A DNA stretch of 64,000 nucleotides, taken from NCBI GenBank assembly GCA_000469685.2, contig LS997562.1:31207715-31271714 (forward strand), given 5' to 3'. The position numbers were made by a program, and so were the translations under genes. How positions within the stretch are numbered: the first letter of the stretch is position 1; each line of letters opens with the position of its first letter. The notes under the pieces are model-generated. The model made no database searches and was not told the origin of the DNA. It saw only the letters and a program-made list of their open reading frames with translations. Of this stretch, positions 1-12,400 are shown in pieces. This DNA is from Haemonchus contortus (Eukaryota > Nematoda > Chromadorea > Rhabditida > Trichostrongylidae).

Positions 1-470
1 TACAATTTGCCCAATCACATTCTTCTGCTGCTTCAATCGGTGCGACGTATTCCGCCCTGGACTAGGCCGCAAGCATAGTGTCTCTTTTTTTTGAGCACCC
101 CTGTACATATATGTACGTTGCATATTTGATTTCTTAGGCTTACCCTTACTTTAACTTCGCTGAACACACATCCTCCCCCTTCATGGTCTGCACCGTCGCG
201 ATTTTTTCTGCAGTACCGGACAGGAGCCTTTTATTAGGCATACCGACACCATTTTATTATATAGTAGTGGGAAGACGCTGTAGTCCCTGAATGGTGAATT
301 CACAGAGCAGTTTCGAGATGTTTCTTACTTTGTTTCTACTCATCTTTTTTTTTGAAATCTCTTTTTTATTTTCTCTATTTTCAATTACCCAAGTGGACTG
401 CTAATGGCGCAGTAGGAAAAAACTATGGATTATCTCTGAGAACGATTATAAATAATAATTTTTCTCGCAG
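1..470. other. Sequence upstream of the first exon
   Basis: I see no coding exon, RNA gene or repeat in this stretch. It ends with the splice acceptor TTTCTCGCAG at 461-470, so it is presumably the intron before the exon at 471-641. Confidence 0.5.
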
Positions 471-1119
471 CTGATTGATCCACAAACGTTGCGTCCGGAG
501 AACTCGGCGGTGCGGCGGTTCTTCCGCTGGTTGTTCGCGGAACGAATTGCTGATGGCGCTTTCTTGGACTTCTTTGTGACCGTGAAGGAAGCGGAATCCA
601 TGCAGATCATCAGCTTGATTCAGGGTATCACAAGGAAGAAGGTAAGAATCTTTGTTTTGGGAGTATAGACAGCAGGGGGCTTCAACTGTGTGAACCGTGT
701 GCTGTTCGTTCTCGACTTCCCATGAGCCCTGATTGCTTGCTTTACTGCATTCTGTTTGTAGTTCACTGATTGTTTTCTTCATTTGCTTGGCAACGCGCAT
801 TCGACACATACATAGCAAGAAATAAACTCATGCTTTTTCCATTCGTTGCTATCTCATCACATCGTCGCGCTCAACAACGTCCGTCTCCATGGGCCTACGG
901 GGAATCACTCTCATTCTCTCGCTATTAGGATGATTCTCAGTACAAATGACAGGCTTTTATCATCATAATTAGAGGCGGAATCGATACAGCGGATTCACTT
1001 TACTCGTTATTCTCTCGATTGTCACTTCTATGCATATTACTGAACCTCAAGGTATACTTTTAGGTAGCTGTACGTTTCATTCCACAGTTTCTCTCCGCGG
1101 ATCTTCCTCCTCATAACAG
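471..1119 (+). CDS. Two internal exons of an unrecognised gene (5' end outside the window)
   Basis: Exon 471-641 (57 codons, phase 0) has acceptor CTCGCAG and donor GTAAGAAT. It reads LIDPQTLRPENS, continues through RRFFRWLFAERIADGAFLDF and ends QGITRKK. The second exon, 1064-1119, has acceptor TTTTAG and donor GTACGAAA, joins in phase and reads VAVRFIPQFLSADLPPHN, ending in phase 2. Both exons are free of stops, have good splice sites and protein-like composition (aromatic and basic helices), so I believe they are real. I do not recognise the family. No convincing next exon was found before the kinase gene at 6451, so the 3' end is missing from this model. A more distant gene with a very long intron is also possible. 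Confidence 0.5.
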
Positions 1120-1794
1120 GTACGAAATTTTTTTGGGAAAAATCGTAATGGGTCCCCTGGGCTAAATAAAGGATTGTTGGAAATCTCGGTTCGTCAGCTG
1201 AAGTAGTGAAACTTACAATGGAGAAAGCTGCCAGTTTATCTCGGGACGAACTTGGGCACTGAATGAGGGCGTTCGTAGGAAACCTAACATAGATTCTGCG
1301 TTTATAACGTTAACATTAGATCGTCATAAGACTATTTGCACTTTGCCTCTCCCTATACGTTAGCTTTCTTGAAGTCCCATCACCATGGTGCTTTTAACCA
1401 TCAGCTAAGGCTTCAGGGCTTCTTTTCTTCCTCAACGCTTCTTCGATTCTCCTCTCCTGACAGTAGACTTCCTGAATATCGACCAAAATCGCCTGTCTTC
1501 TCTGTCTCTTGCAAACATTCAATTGAATCGTAGCCTGACCCTTTCCAACTGAGGTTTTGATATTCACTCCCCCCCCCCCCCCCACACACACACACACATT
1601 AATTTCCCATGATTACCTCCCCCTCCTCCGAAATCGGGTAATATTCCGCAAATCGTATGACGATGAAAAATTATCTGCTCTAGAGAATATTTGCATCAAG
1701 CAAGTCACAAGTCAAGTATTTGCCACTGTCATGCCCATGTAGCGAACCCAATAGAAGTGGATCTTTCGGACCTAGATGCTGTCATTCATCGGAA

Positions 1795-2005
1795 TCTAAG
1801 TAACGTCCTATCACCCACGCATGGTCACGGGTTCGAATCTCAGGTACCTTCCCTCCCTCCGGGGTCGGTTAATTAGTACCAGACTCGTCTGGAAGGATGG
1901 AAGCTCTGACTTGTACAAATAATACCTCACTGCGGTTCAAAATTGAAATCGATTGCATGGGCGTATCCCTAAGACGGAATTGATGAACACGCCAAGACTT
2001 CATAG
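1795..2005 (+). repeat. tRNA-like SINE, family A, 5'-damaged copy
   Basis: It carries the B-box-like GGGTTCGAATC at about 1829. After that comes the family body: the CCCTCC stretch, ACCAGACTCGTCTGG, GCTCTGACTTGTACA and a tail ending CCAAGACTTCAT. It aligns by eye with the full copy at 5179-5465 but has diverged around the A box. Confidence 0.6.
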
Positions 2006-2117
2006 ACTATATCATCCAAGGAATCAGGCTCGTCTATCCTATAAAATCGCTGACTCGAAGATTCGATGGCTTCACAATTGATTGCCTTAAGCTGCATAAA
2101 AAAGATAAAGTCTTGGG

Positions 2118-2300
2118 GCATTTATCAATAGAGAGAGATGCGCTCATGCATTCAACTTCCTTTCAAAATCATAGTGCCGTATTGCATGCGTATGTGGTCT
2201 ATACAACGAATTGCGATAGCTAGCCGATGTACAAGTCAGTGCTTTTATCTTTCCAGACAATTCTATTACCAATTAACTGCTGAATACCTCACCAATTACA
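2118..2300 (-). repeat. tRNA-like SINE, family A, 3' part
   Basis: In reverse orientation it has the family signatures CCAGAC, AGCACTGACTTGTACATCGG, the TATAGACCACATACGCAT block and the AAGACTTT tail. The tRNA-like head is missing. Confidence 0.5.
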
Positions 2301-2814
2301 GAGAGGAAAAAGAAATTAATCAGTTTAATGAATCGAAAATAAATTATCCTTTATAATATCGCTCAGTTGATCGAATTTTTTTTAGTTTTTCTGCCTGGAC
2401 AAGTATGTAAGTAAGGCAGTGAACGGCGATTTCATTATATTTTCGAGTTAGTGTTTGTTATAAATTTTTGGTTTAAAAAACTTCTTTTTTACTGGTTGAG
2501 AGCTCAGTTGAAGTTGAAGTTTTTCCGCTTTAAATAATTCTCGTTCCAAGCCTTATTTGCAGAGCTGACATTTGTATTTCCACGGGTAATGAGTTTTGCG
2601 TATATTATTAAGTTGTACGGAAATTATCTCACGTGAATTCCACAATAGTTCAGTCTTTTACCAGGAATTTCTGGATGCCTTAGTGTAAGGGCACAACCAA
2701 CGCTTGTACCTATACCTTACTCGGCTAACCCTTCCTTGCTTATTTAACCAAATAGTGACTGAACGGTCTACCCCACTCTTACCACTTGCTTTCTACGAGT
2801 TCGACCGTTGTGGT

Positions 2815-3028
2815 ATATCGAATGCGTATGTGGCCTATACTATGAATTACAGTGGCCAGCCGATGTACAAGTCAGTGCTTTGATCCTCCCAGACGAGTTT
2901 GGTATCAACTAACCGACCCCAGAGGGATGGAAGGTGCGGTTAGCCTAGGGGATATCAAGCCGGGACACGAACCCGTTACCATGCGTGTGTGATAGTGCGC
3001 TACTTGCCACTACACCACCTCTGCCCAG
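2815..3028 (-). repeat. tRNA-like SINE, family A, with intact tRNA-like head
   Basis: Read on the minus strand it starts GGGCAGAGGTGGTGTAGTGG, followed by GTAGCGCACTATCACACACG. It then carries a B-box-like block (AACGGGTTCGTGTCCCGG), the ACCAAACTCGTCTGG block and the CACATACGCATTC block. It lacks the last part of the tail seen in the 5179-5465 copy. Confidence 0.65.
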
Positions 3029-5178
3029 AAAAAAGCGCTACCTGAGCTACGAGAATGGCTTTCTACTCAGTCAAATGCTTCCAGCTGCGTTCTTGAGCCA
3101 GAGTTCCATATAAAGTCAGGTCATTTCAAGCGAAAAAAAGTTTCACTGCGAAAGCTTCTAATCCAAGTTCTTGATACCTCCAGAGAAACCTTGGTGGAGA
3201 ATGATTTTACAGAACCTATAATTAATGATTTTGAAAATGTAAAAATTTGAATACAGATTAATCTCAGACTCAGTTTCATTACACTTACCTCTTTTCTCTC
3301 GACTTTATCAAGCTTGTCCCATCAAAATTCCTCTTCAATTCCTCTATGATGCCTTCTTCTTGAAACACTTGCTATCTTCACATTCAAATCCAATACACCG
3401 CCACACATCGCGTTCCTCTTTACCGTTCACCAATTTTGTTCTCTCACAACGACGGTGAGTTGCTGGCAAAGGCCTTGGACTGGACTCGTACTCGTTGTAG
3501 TGCTTTCTGGGCACTGTCCTTTTTCCTTGTTTCACAGGTTTTTTTCCCACATTCGATCAGCTATCCAAATTAAGCTAATTAATTAGAATCACAACTGGGA
3601 ACTTTCGCAGTGTATCAATTCCAAAGGGTGACTGGTATATCCTTAAATTATACCCGCCATTCAACCTAGGAAAGGTGTACTGTGCGTTGCTATGCTCACA
3701 TATAATCACGTGCTGATAAGGGCAAAATTACAAATTGGCGAGGTTCAGCAGAAAGGCCTTCATGCTAAGAAAGTAAAATTACCAAATGGAAGGCGTGTAA
3801 GGTTGCAGAGCCACTTTGAAACTTATTCTTAAACATATGTATAATTTGCTGCTTAGCTCTCCGTTTAGTCAAGCTTTACAGTCACAACTTCAGTGTCCCA
3901 AGACAGATTTCCTTCCTCAGATAGGTCTTTGCACTAACTATAGACTGCACTGCAACTGCATTACTTTCACTCGGAGCGCTCTTTCAGACAAATTCCTGGA
4001 GGCCTCTTGTTTGACGCATAGTTTGGTCGTTTCTAAATAAGCAAAGAAAACTAGGTTCTGATAAGATTGAACCTTCCATTAGCATATCTCTACGGTTTTT
4101 TTTGTGTTCAAAAATTGCTGCAGTAGGTGCAACGCTATCATACTGAGAGCTCGGAGCACTTCACTGCTGCCCGATCATAGTAATGCTAATTTCAGGGGAA
4201 TCCTGTCAGTAAGAGGTAAGAGTGGGGTATTCCTGTCACATTTCCTTGTGCCGTAGTAACCTTGCTGTAAGTGGTTTTGAAATTTTCGATGGTCTCCATC
4301 CCTTGAACCTCAAAATCTCCAACAGTATGATGAGTTTGTCCGACCTTCGGACGGAAATTTCGTATTCGTCCTGTAGTTCCGTCATCCGGATCGCTTTGAG
4401 CATTCGTATGTTAGGGTTTCCTTTGGTTCCTTTCCCACCTACTTCAGTTATTACTTCAAAACTTCAGTAATTTCAGTTTGAACGTCCCATGTTTCAAACT
4501 TTACGAAAATCCGGAATGAGCCAAGAACCAGGAAGTTTGTTCAGTAGAAATCCAAAGTCCTCCTTGGGTAACCTCCCCTTTGTTGAGACACTCGCTAGCT
4601 TTGTTTTCATCGAGATTTGTTTCCATAACTCGTTCGAGGCGGAAGTAAATAAATTTGATTAGTCAGTCGACTCAGGCCGAGTATCAACGCATTATACTGG
4701 ATTGCTAGGATTACTTCGGAAGGTAACCATCTGCACCCGAAATTTCTCCATCATAGAGGGTCTTTGTTGTTTTGTTGCTTTCATCTGTATGCATAGATGA
4801 GGCTTTGGGTCATGAGTAAAGTAGGAGAAGAACATGCAGGATGCCAGTCCAACATCCGGGCCTTGTGTTCTGGTATAACTCACTACCTGTGGTGTTTAAC
4901 TCGAGAGGACTCAACGAGATTAGTTCAATTGCATTATTCAAAAATGGAGGGGTGGATAACCACATTTGTTTACAATGCTCAGGTTCTGAGCGGGCACCCT
5001 TCTAACGGATAGAGCTTGAAACCTCCACAAAGTCGTCCAATCAAGTTTCATGAGTCTAATGACCCTCAAACCATCTTTGTAGGGTAATCTGATTTTTTCG
5101 GTACACTCAAAAGTATGGATAACCTGAGCCTTCTAACCTAGCGAGAACATTACATTATTTCAGTATAGTTCAAAATTG

Positions 5179-5465
5179 GGGCGGGGGTGGTGTAGTAGCA
5201 AGTGGCGCACTATCTCACACGCACGGTCAGGGGTTCGAATCCTGGATCGATGCCCGCCTGGGCCAACCAGGCCTTCCATCCCTCCGGTTAATTGGTACCA
5301 GACTCGTCTGGGAGGATAAAAGCACTGACTTATACATCATCTGGCCACCGCAAGTCATTATATAGGCCATATACGCACTCATTACGCCACTACGATTCTG
5401 AATGGCAGTCGATTGCGTGAGCGCCTCCTCAGACAGGATTAATGAACGCCAAAAACTTCATCCTT
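5179..5465 (+). repeat. tRNA-like SINE, family A, best-preserved copy
   Basis: The head reads GTGGTGTAGTAGCAAGTGG (A-box-like), then a TCTCACACGCACGGTC anticodon-arm-like segment, then GGGGTTCGAATCCTGG, which matches the pol III B box GGTTCGANTCC. The spacing and the CAC at the anticodon position resemble tRNA-Val(CAC); that assignment is inference. A roughly 200-bp unrelated body follows, ending near AAAAACTTCATCC. At least eight more copies or fragments lie in this window on both strands. Confidence 0.7.
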
Positions 5466-5927
5466 TATTTACTTTAATTCAAAATTAATACCTGGTCTCA
5501 GTGGACTAAATGCCTATGGGCTGAGGAACAGCACCACCTGAACCTGTTCATTAAAGGCACTGTTTACTATTAGATTGATCCGGAGATTAGGTACAAACAA
5601 GGAGCTTTGAGCGTTAAGGAGCCAATTTATGAGGCTGTTACGGTGAAACACTGTCTGGGAATAGGGCAACAACGACTAGAGTTAGTCAACCCGCCCACCA
5701 ATGATGAAGATTGTGCAAAGGAAATGACCACCTCTTTTAGAGCCGGAATATGAATCTTAAAAGAAAGACAAAGTAAAAAGCTTCTGTGGGATAAAGTGCC
5801 TGCTTAGCTCGCATAATCTGTAAGTTGAATATCGGAACAGTGGAACACCTTTTATCGAGACGGAATACCCAAAAACATAGTGTACTAGTACAAGGATCTG
5901 ATGGAACAGGGGGGACGTGCCCTACGT

Positions 5928-6143
5928 GCGTCTGATGGTGAGGATGCGCGCGGCAGATTGCGCGGCGGAGTTCGTGACGATTTTCACGGCTCAAACTCAA
6001 AGTAGAGTAGTTTAGTAGGGTCAGATGATCCTTCTAATCTACACTACTTCAAATTTGGGCCCCAATGATAGGCGCTAAAGTCGTTCAAATCGTTACGAAC
6101 TTCACCGCGCAATTTGCCGCGCGCATCCTTGGACGCACTTAAG
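5928..6143. repeat. Long imperfect palindrome (foldback element)
   Basis: The block GGATGCGCGCGGCAGATTGC near 5941 returns in reverse complement as GCAATTTGCCGCGCGCATCC near 6109. The complementarity continues inward (CAAAGTAGAGTAGTTTAG against CTAATCTACACTACTTC) to a centre near 6030. The arms are therefore about 100 bp with scattered mismatches. No coding sequence was seen in it. Confidence 0.65.
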
Positions 6144-6450
6144 TCCGCATAAGCTAAAGAACAGCAGCAAGTCTTACTATGCCATTGTGGAAAGAAACCA
6201 CAAGCTTTTTTTTGATTAGCAAACGAATTTTTCAACAACTCTTAATCGCCAGAGCCTCTTTGCAAGTTTCTATGACAGTTACCAATTAGTGTACGTTGGG
6301 AATGTTTCGTACGGATAAAATGTTTCCTCATAAGAGCCCCACTTTTTGATTTTCTCAGTACTATTAAAGGTTGGAGCTATTCTGAGCTTTTATCAGCATT
6401 GAATAAAAGATTACAGACGTGTAGTGGAGCTGTATTTCGATGCGTCAAAG

Positions 6451-9400
6451 ATGAGGGCAACAAGTGACACATCGCCACCGGCTAATGCTGATGAAAGAAT
6501 GAAATCCGCTTCTGCACGTTATGAACGAATCAGAACGGTTGGAAAAGGTAAGTGCTGTATTGAAACGGATTTGGATTTGAGTGGCATTGTCGTGCTCCGG
6601 TTAATATAAAAACGAAATCGACTGTTGCCGAAATTGGTGTCAAATTTGCAATTATAAATTGTAATATACGTAATAATGATTTGCGATATGCGCTTTGAAG
6701 AATTGAGGTGTCAAATGATTCGTCACACACATACACACATACACGTACACACACAGACACGCCAAACAAACTAACGAACTCTTGCATACACATACTTACA
6801 TAGATACACACACATACATACATATACTCATTTGCACCCGGCAGACATTCTGATATATGGTCTGATTTCTTGATGGAACAGCCATAGGTACAAAAACGGG
6901 AATCAATCCTTTTTGCTCGGTTTTTTTGCTTCAAGCTCTTCAATGGCATGCACTCTGCTTAGAAATCTGATAGACTTTCCAATTTTGGATTATTCACACT
7001 CAGACGGAGAATTGTAATATTTCCCATTATGATTATTAGCATTGATTATTACTGCTCGAATAAGTAATATAGTGAAAACACGATGCCCTTATGAGCTCAT
7101 CTTTTTTTGAGTTGTCTTTATCTATTTTTAGATTACCGTAGCACACAAATGAGTGCGAAAGTAAAATAGAACGATTCTCAAAGGGTATTAAAAAATGAAG
7201 GAAGGGTTGTGTAATTCAAAAGTTTCGCATTAATGGAGTGTCTACCGAGTGAGCCCTGCACCCGTAAAATAGCCTTCTAATGCGATGACTCAGGCTACAT
7301 TCAAAAGCCGCTTGTTTCTCAAGATTCGAGATACGCTCTTATTCAAGGCAGAGCAGCAATTGGAGGAAAATGAAAAGTGGCCAGTACTGAACCGAGTTGT
7401 GCTGAAAAATCACATAGGATTTAGGATTAGGATGAATCGAGATGTAGGACAGCCTGACTCGGTACTTTTTGATAATGAAGCTTAAGGCAAAGACCTTGCA
7501 AGAAAGAGATCTCATCTCGAACCTCCTCATACTGGCCTGTTACGCAATGTTTTGTATCGAACTTCACAATACGATTTTCGAGTATCGTGCAGAAAAACTG
7601 GCTGACTCGGAGATCGCGTCGATCTGATCGTTGTGTCCACCTATGAGTGACCTCGCGCCCAAGTGGATATAGCAAGTTATCCGAGCCTCTGACGGCAGCC
7701 TATATAAGAGGAAGGTCCAGACGATGCCAACCACCTCCACTCAACTCCAGTCAACTCAGCCATGGCGCGTCTCCTCGTGGGTATCATCTCAGCCGCTAGC
7801 GGTGTCACTATTCTTGCCGCTATCATAACCGCTGCCTACATTTACGTTGATATTAACAACTTCTTTGATGACACTATGAAGGATATGGAGGAATTTAAGG
7901 TGAGCTCACAGCACGCACAGTTTTCGCCGACTTTATCCTTCATTCCAGATCATCGCTAATGATGCTTGGTCCAAAATGATCATCACGAACTATGCTAGCC
8001 ATAGATCTCCTCGAGAGGCTTACGGCAAGAAGAGCGCTAATGTAACCAAGGGAAGTGTAACCGTGTCCAAAAGCTCAGGTGGAACTTGTAAAAGCTGTGG
8101 AGCACAACCCAACAAGTGTCCATCTGGACCTCCAGGGCCGCCAGGAATTCCAGGAGAACCTGGAATTGATGGCGAGGATGGACAACCTGGAACAACGCCC
8201 ACATCCGATTACACCACTCTCGGTAAAGATGATGGCTCATGCATAATGTGTCCTGAAGGAGAGCCAGGCCCAGCTGGTCCAGACGGTCCCGAAGGACCAG
8301 CTGGTCCTGATGGTCAAGATGGTGCTCCTGGGGAAGCAGGTGAAGATGGAGCACCAGGTGAAGAAGGTGCAGCCGGTGATCCTGGAAACGATGGTGAAAT
8401 GGGACCTGTTGGAGAGCCAGGACCACCAGGTAAGAATGGGAAGCGTGGACAAGGTAAGCCCGGCCCGGCTGGAGAGCCAGGGCCAGAAGGTCCTGCAGGT
8501 AAGCCAGGTACTGACGGGGAGGCAGGTAGTCCTGGAATGGATGGAGAAGCAGGAGTCGAAGGGCCTGCAGGAAATCCTGGCGAGGATGGTGAAGATGGAG
8601 AGGCCGGACCACCTGGAGAGTCCGGAACACCAGGTGAAGACGCTCAGTACTGCCCTTGTCCTGATCGTACTCTTCCGTATCCGACTGATGACGACAGTGC
8701 AGTGAAACATGAACAGAAGAGCGGTTACTCTAAATAATTTATATGCAAGTCGTTATGTATAGTTTTATGCTATTCTATTGTATGTTGAGAAAAATAAAGA
8801 TATTTGAACTCTCTTGATTGCAAATTTGACAGAAATTGCCAATCAGACGAAAACACAAGTGCGTTGGAACTATGAATTCTTCAGTGCATCTTAACTTCCG
8901 AACTTACTCTTGTACTGGGCGACCTCAGAAGGCGAAATCAATCTTATTGAGGCATTGGAGAAAACACTTATAGGGAATGTCAGCAGTTCATGCTTGCAAA
9001 TACTAAAAGGTGCATTGGTACTGTGATCTTGTTGGCACACTGTGCCACGAAAGAAACAACAACTAGTACAATGAGATAAACAGTCTATCAATGGTCTTGA
9101 TGTTCGTTCTAATAATGCATGTCGAATGACGAAACACCCCTCTCCACAAAGACTGGTCTGCAAAGAAATTAAATTAATTTCGATTTTTCACAAAATTCTT
9201 TCCTCAGGTGCTTTTGGCTCAGCAGTTCTGTACCGGCGGAAGGAGGATGCGTCACTGGTTATCATCAAGGAGATCAATATGTACGATCTCGACAGCTCGC
9301 AACGGCAGCTGGCTTTGAATGAGGTCCTTTCAGAAGTTCATTTATGTCAAATCTGTATCTAACTTGAAAATTTACTTTTCTCCTTTTTTTATCTGATAGT

Positions 9401-12400
9401 CCTTGCCCAAGATACCAACTTTTGTGTTATTCACATTTTATCTGGTTATTTTTGCCTGAAATATTAGTTTTTGGGTTATACACTGTGTCCTCGGCTTGGC
9501 AACGATAACTTCGAGCTCTGCAAATGGTTGAATTGAGGGAGAGTCACACAGGACTTATTTATGGAACATGTCCATTGTATTTTCACCGATTGCCCCAACA
9601 CTAATGACGCACCGTATAGTTGGAATTGACTAAGGATTCCTCGAGTAAGTAAGCGGAGCAGAAAAAGGAGCAGATAACCATTAGGTTCTTCATAACACGA
9701 CGAAAATTGCACCCTCCCGTGTCTAACTGCAGAATCTTCTTCAGTACCGCCAGCCTTCTCGGAACTGTTGCTCACCCCTGCAAACTTAAGTTTAGCGTTC
9801 ATATTGATCGTTTGGAAGGCCTACTGTCACAGAATCTCCCTTTTTTGATCCAATAGGCATGCTCAAGTTGAAAGAAGCGCACGGTCGTGGGATCGAATCC
9901 CGGATCGACCCTCGCCAACACAAACACTGACATGGAATTGTCTGAGTGGAAATCGAAAACCGGGGCGTACCGCTCAAAAACGAAAGTTCTCCAAGAGTTT
10001 AGACAGCCTGGATTTCAGGTAGACTCACCGCTACTTCATGTTTCGTTGCTGTTGGGATACTTGTCGATTCTTCCTTAATTGAAAAAGGGGACAGCAGCTC
10101 CGAAAGTTGTGGACTGCACTATGATCCCAGTATCGTTTCTGAACTCTCCTCAGTCGGGTTAAATAGCCGCTTACAGCGCAAAAAGAGCTCCTTACCCTTT
10201 CCGAAGGCTAAAACATTACGAAGGAGGGAAACGGTTGGACCCGACTTCACGCCCGCCAGTCCTCTTCTCCTGGAAATATTTGATCGCTAACATACGGGAA
10301 CGTTGGCGCTACGTCGAAGACAAATGGCACACACTAAGTCTACAAACTGGTTCGATTTGAGAAGGCAATTTACTTATGAATATCCTTAGCATTGAGGTTT
10401 CTCTTCAAACTGAAGAAAATTCACAATTTTAATTTCTCAAAGGCATTCTCAATTTATAATTCACTTCAAACAAGGTGGTCATGAAAAACTGGTTTTTTCC
10501 GAGTGCCTGGAATATTTCTCTAATTGTGAGATTGAATATGTCAATGCTAAACCATCGTAATCCCCATGTTTCAGGTACATCTCCTTTCACGTATTCAACA
10601 TCCAAACATCATTTCATATTACGATTCATTTGAAGAAGATGGCATTCTTATGATTGAAATGGAGTTTGCTGATGGAGGGTAAGAACGAGTTCCTCTAACC
10701 GTCCTCGAGCAAAGAATTTGGCTCTATTTTCAATGTCTATTCAGAACTTTGGCTCAATTCCTAGTAAAGTGCCAAACCTTCATTCCCGAAGATACCGTTA
10801 CCGATCTCATGATTCAAATGCTATCAGCGGTTGCTTATTTGCATGAGAACAGCGTCCTGCACAGGTAAGCGTGGACAATACTATTCTCTGGATAAGTTTG
10901 CAAAGGAATGTGGTCGAGGGATTAAACTAATTTAAGCGCTCCCTATCAACACATTACTGAGCCTGGGAAAATTTATTTAGCAAAAAAGATAATTTGAAGC
11001 ACACCCGTCCATGCTTCAGTAACTGTTTGGTAATAGAAGTTCCCTTAGGGTGGCATTAAGCCGTGCTCTGATTATCCCTATTATTGGAACCTGGACTTGA
11101 GGCAACTTCCGGGATCAAACTACAAACTGATGTCGTCCTCAGCAGGCATAAACCGAAAAAAGTTCACTGCAAGAGAGTTAAGCCTCTTCGAAGCAAGAGT
11201 TTAAAAAGTCAGCATTGCTCATAATTGAACCCCCTAGCTATTTGTTGTTTACGATTTCCTAGACATATTTTGTTTATGTTTTTCAGAGACCTGAAAACAG
11301 CCAATGTTTTCCTAATGAAAGACGGGTTTGTGAAAATTGGTGACTTCGGAATCAGCAAAGTAATGGGAACGGAAACACTAGCTCAAGGCGCAAAAACCGT
11401 TGTCGGTACGCCCTACTACATCAGCCCAGAAATGGTGAGTTGTCTCCTGAGAACTTTGGGCGAGGTGGTGCAAGGACGTCGACTAAGGTCTTGACTGTAT
11501 TGTTCATGATTTTGTAAAAGCTTCAATGCCATTTGAAATCTCCAGAAGGTCCCAAACTCTGATTTTTCAGTGCTCCGGTAAGACCTATAACGAGAAGAGT
11601 GACATGTGGGCTTTGGGATGCATCCTCTACGAAATGGTGTGTCTACAGAAGGCATTCGAAGGCGAAAATTTGCCAGCACTCGTCAATAAAATTATGACGG
11701 TCTGATTACTAATTTGACCCAAATCGATTCATTTGCAAACGTTTTTTTTTTCAAGTAAATCAAAATTGATTCGCAAAAAGCAGTAGAGTTCCAGGGTACA
11801 TACGCCCCAGTCCGTGGTCCATATTCATCAGAAATAAAGCTGCTGATTCGGGAACTTCTTCAACACGACCCTGAAGCTCGTCCACGGGCTGCTGAAGCTC
11901 TGCGAGTAGGATTCAATTAGAACTTCAACAGAGTACATAAGCACTAATCGTGCAAGTTGTAGATGCTTCGTCCCCCGGTATCTGCTGCGCCAGTCATTTC
12001 GCCTTCATCAAATCATACAACTACTTCTATCCTGTACTCTTTGGATCCTGGAACCATAACTATGCAACCTGTGGAAGGTCTCCCCAAGAGGATTGCTATC
12101 AAACAGGTGATTTCCAAGAATTTTTTTACGAAATTTTTACAACCATTTTAATTTAATAACCCAAATTTTAAACGACGTTGTGGATGTTACTGATGGACTA
12201 AGGAAGTCGGAATTTGACTGAAATACAGCTTCGGTCACATGTTTGACTACACGGTTATGATTTGAAGATCACTGTGAATTAGTGCAGCAAAATTTAAATT
12301 CAATTCCAAATTGAATAATAATACCAAAGTAAATAATAAAGAAACCTTACAGGTTGCAATTAGTCGTACACACGCCATGGTTCTCAGCTATGATAACGAA

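Larger units (their letters stand above)
1120..6450. other. Repeat-rich stretch without a supported gene
   Basis: This 5.3-kb stretch holds four copies or fragments of tRNA-like repeat family A and one long imperfect palindrome, listed separately. It also has a poly-C/CA tract at 1569-1597. The remaining open frames are short and have no family motif. The missing 3' exons of the gene at 471-1119 may lie here, but I could not identify them. Confidence 0.5.

Noticed and set aside
3344..3550. Minus-strand 68-codon frame ending WRCIGFECEDSKCFKKKAS, cysteine-containing and protein-like
   Set aside because: The start is only a GTG after an in-frame stop. There is no signal peptide, no good acceptor and no recognised cysteine framework, so I could not support it as a gene or last exon.
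5179..5260. Possible functional tRNA gene at the SINE head
   Set aside because: A and B boxes are present but the acceptor stem and other arms do not pair, and the same head recurs in dispersed repeats. I read it as SINE, not tRNA.
8037..8630. Long minus-strand frames opposite the collagen (up to 197 codons)
   Set aside because: They mirror the Gly-X-Y codon periodicity of the collagen on the plus strand and have no independent support.
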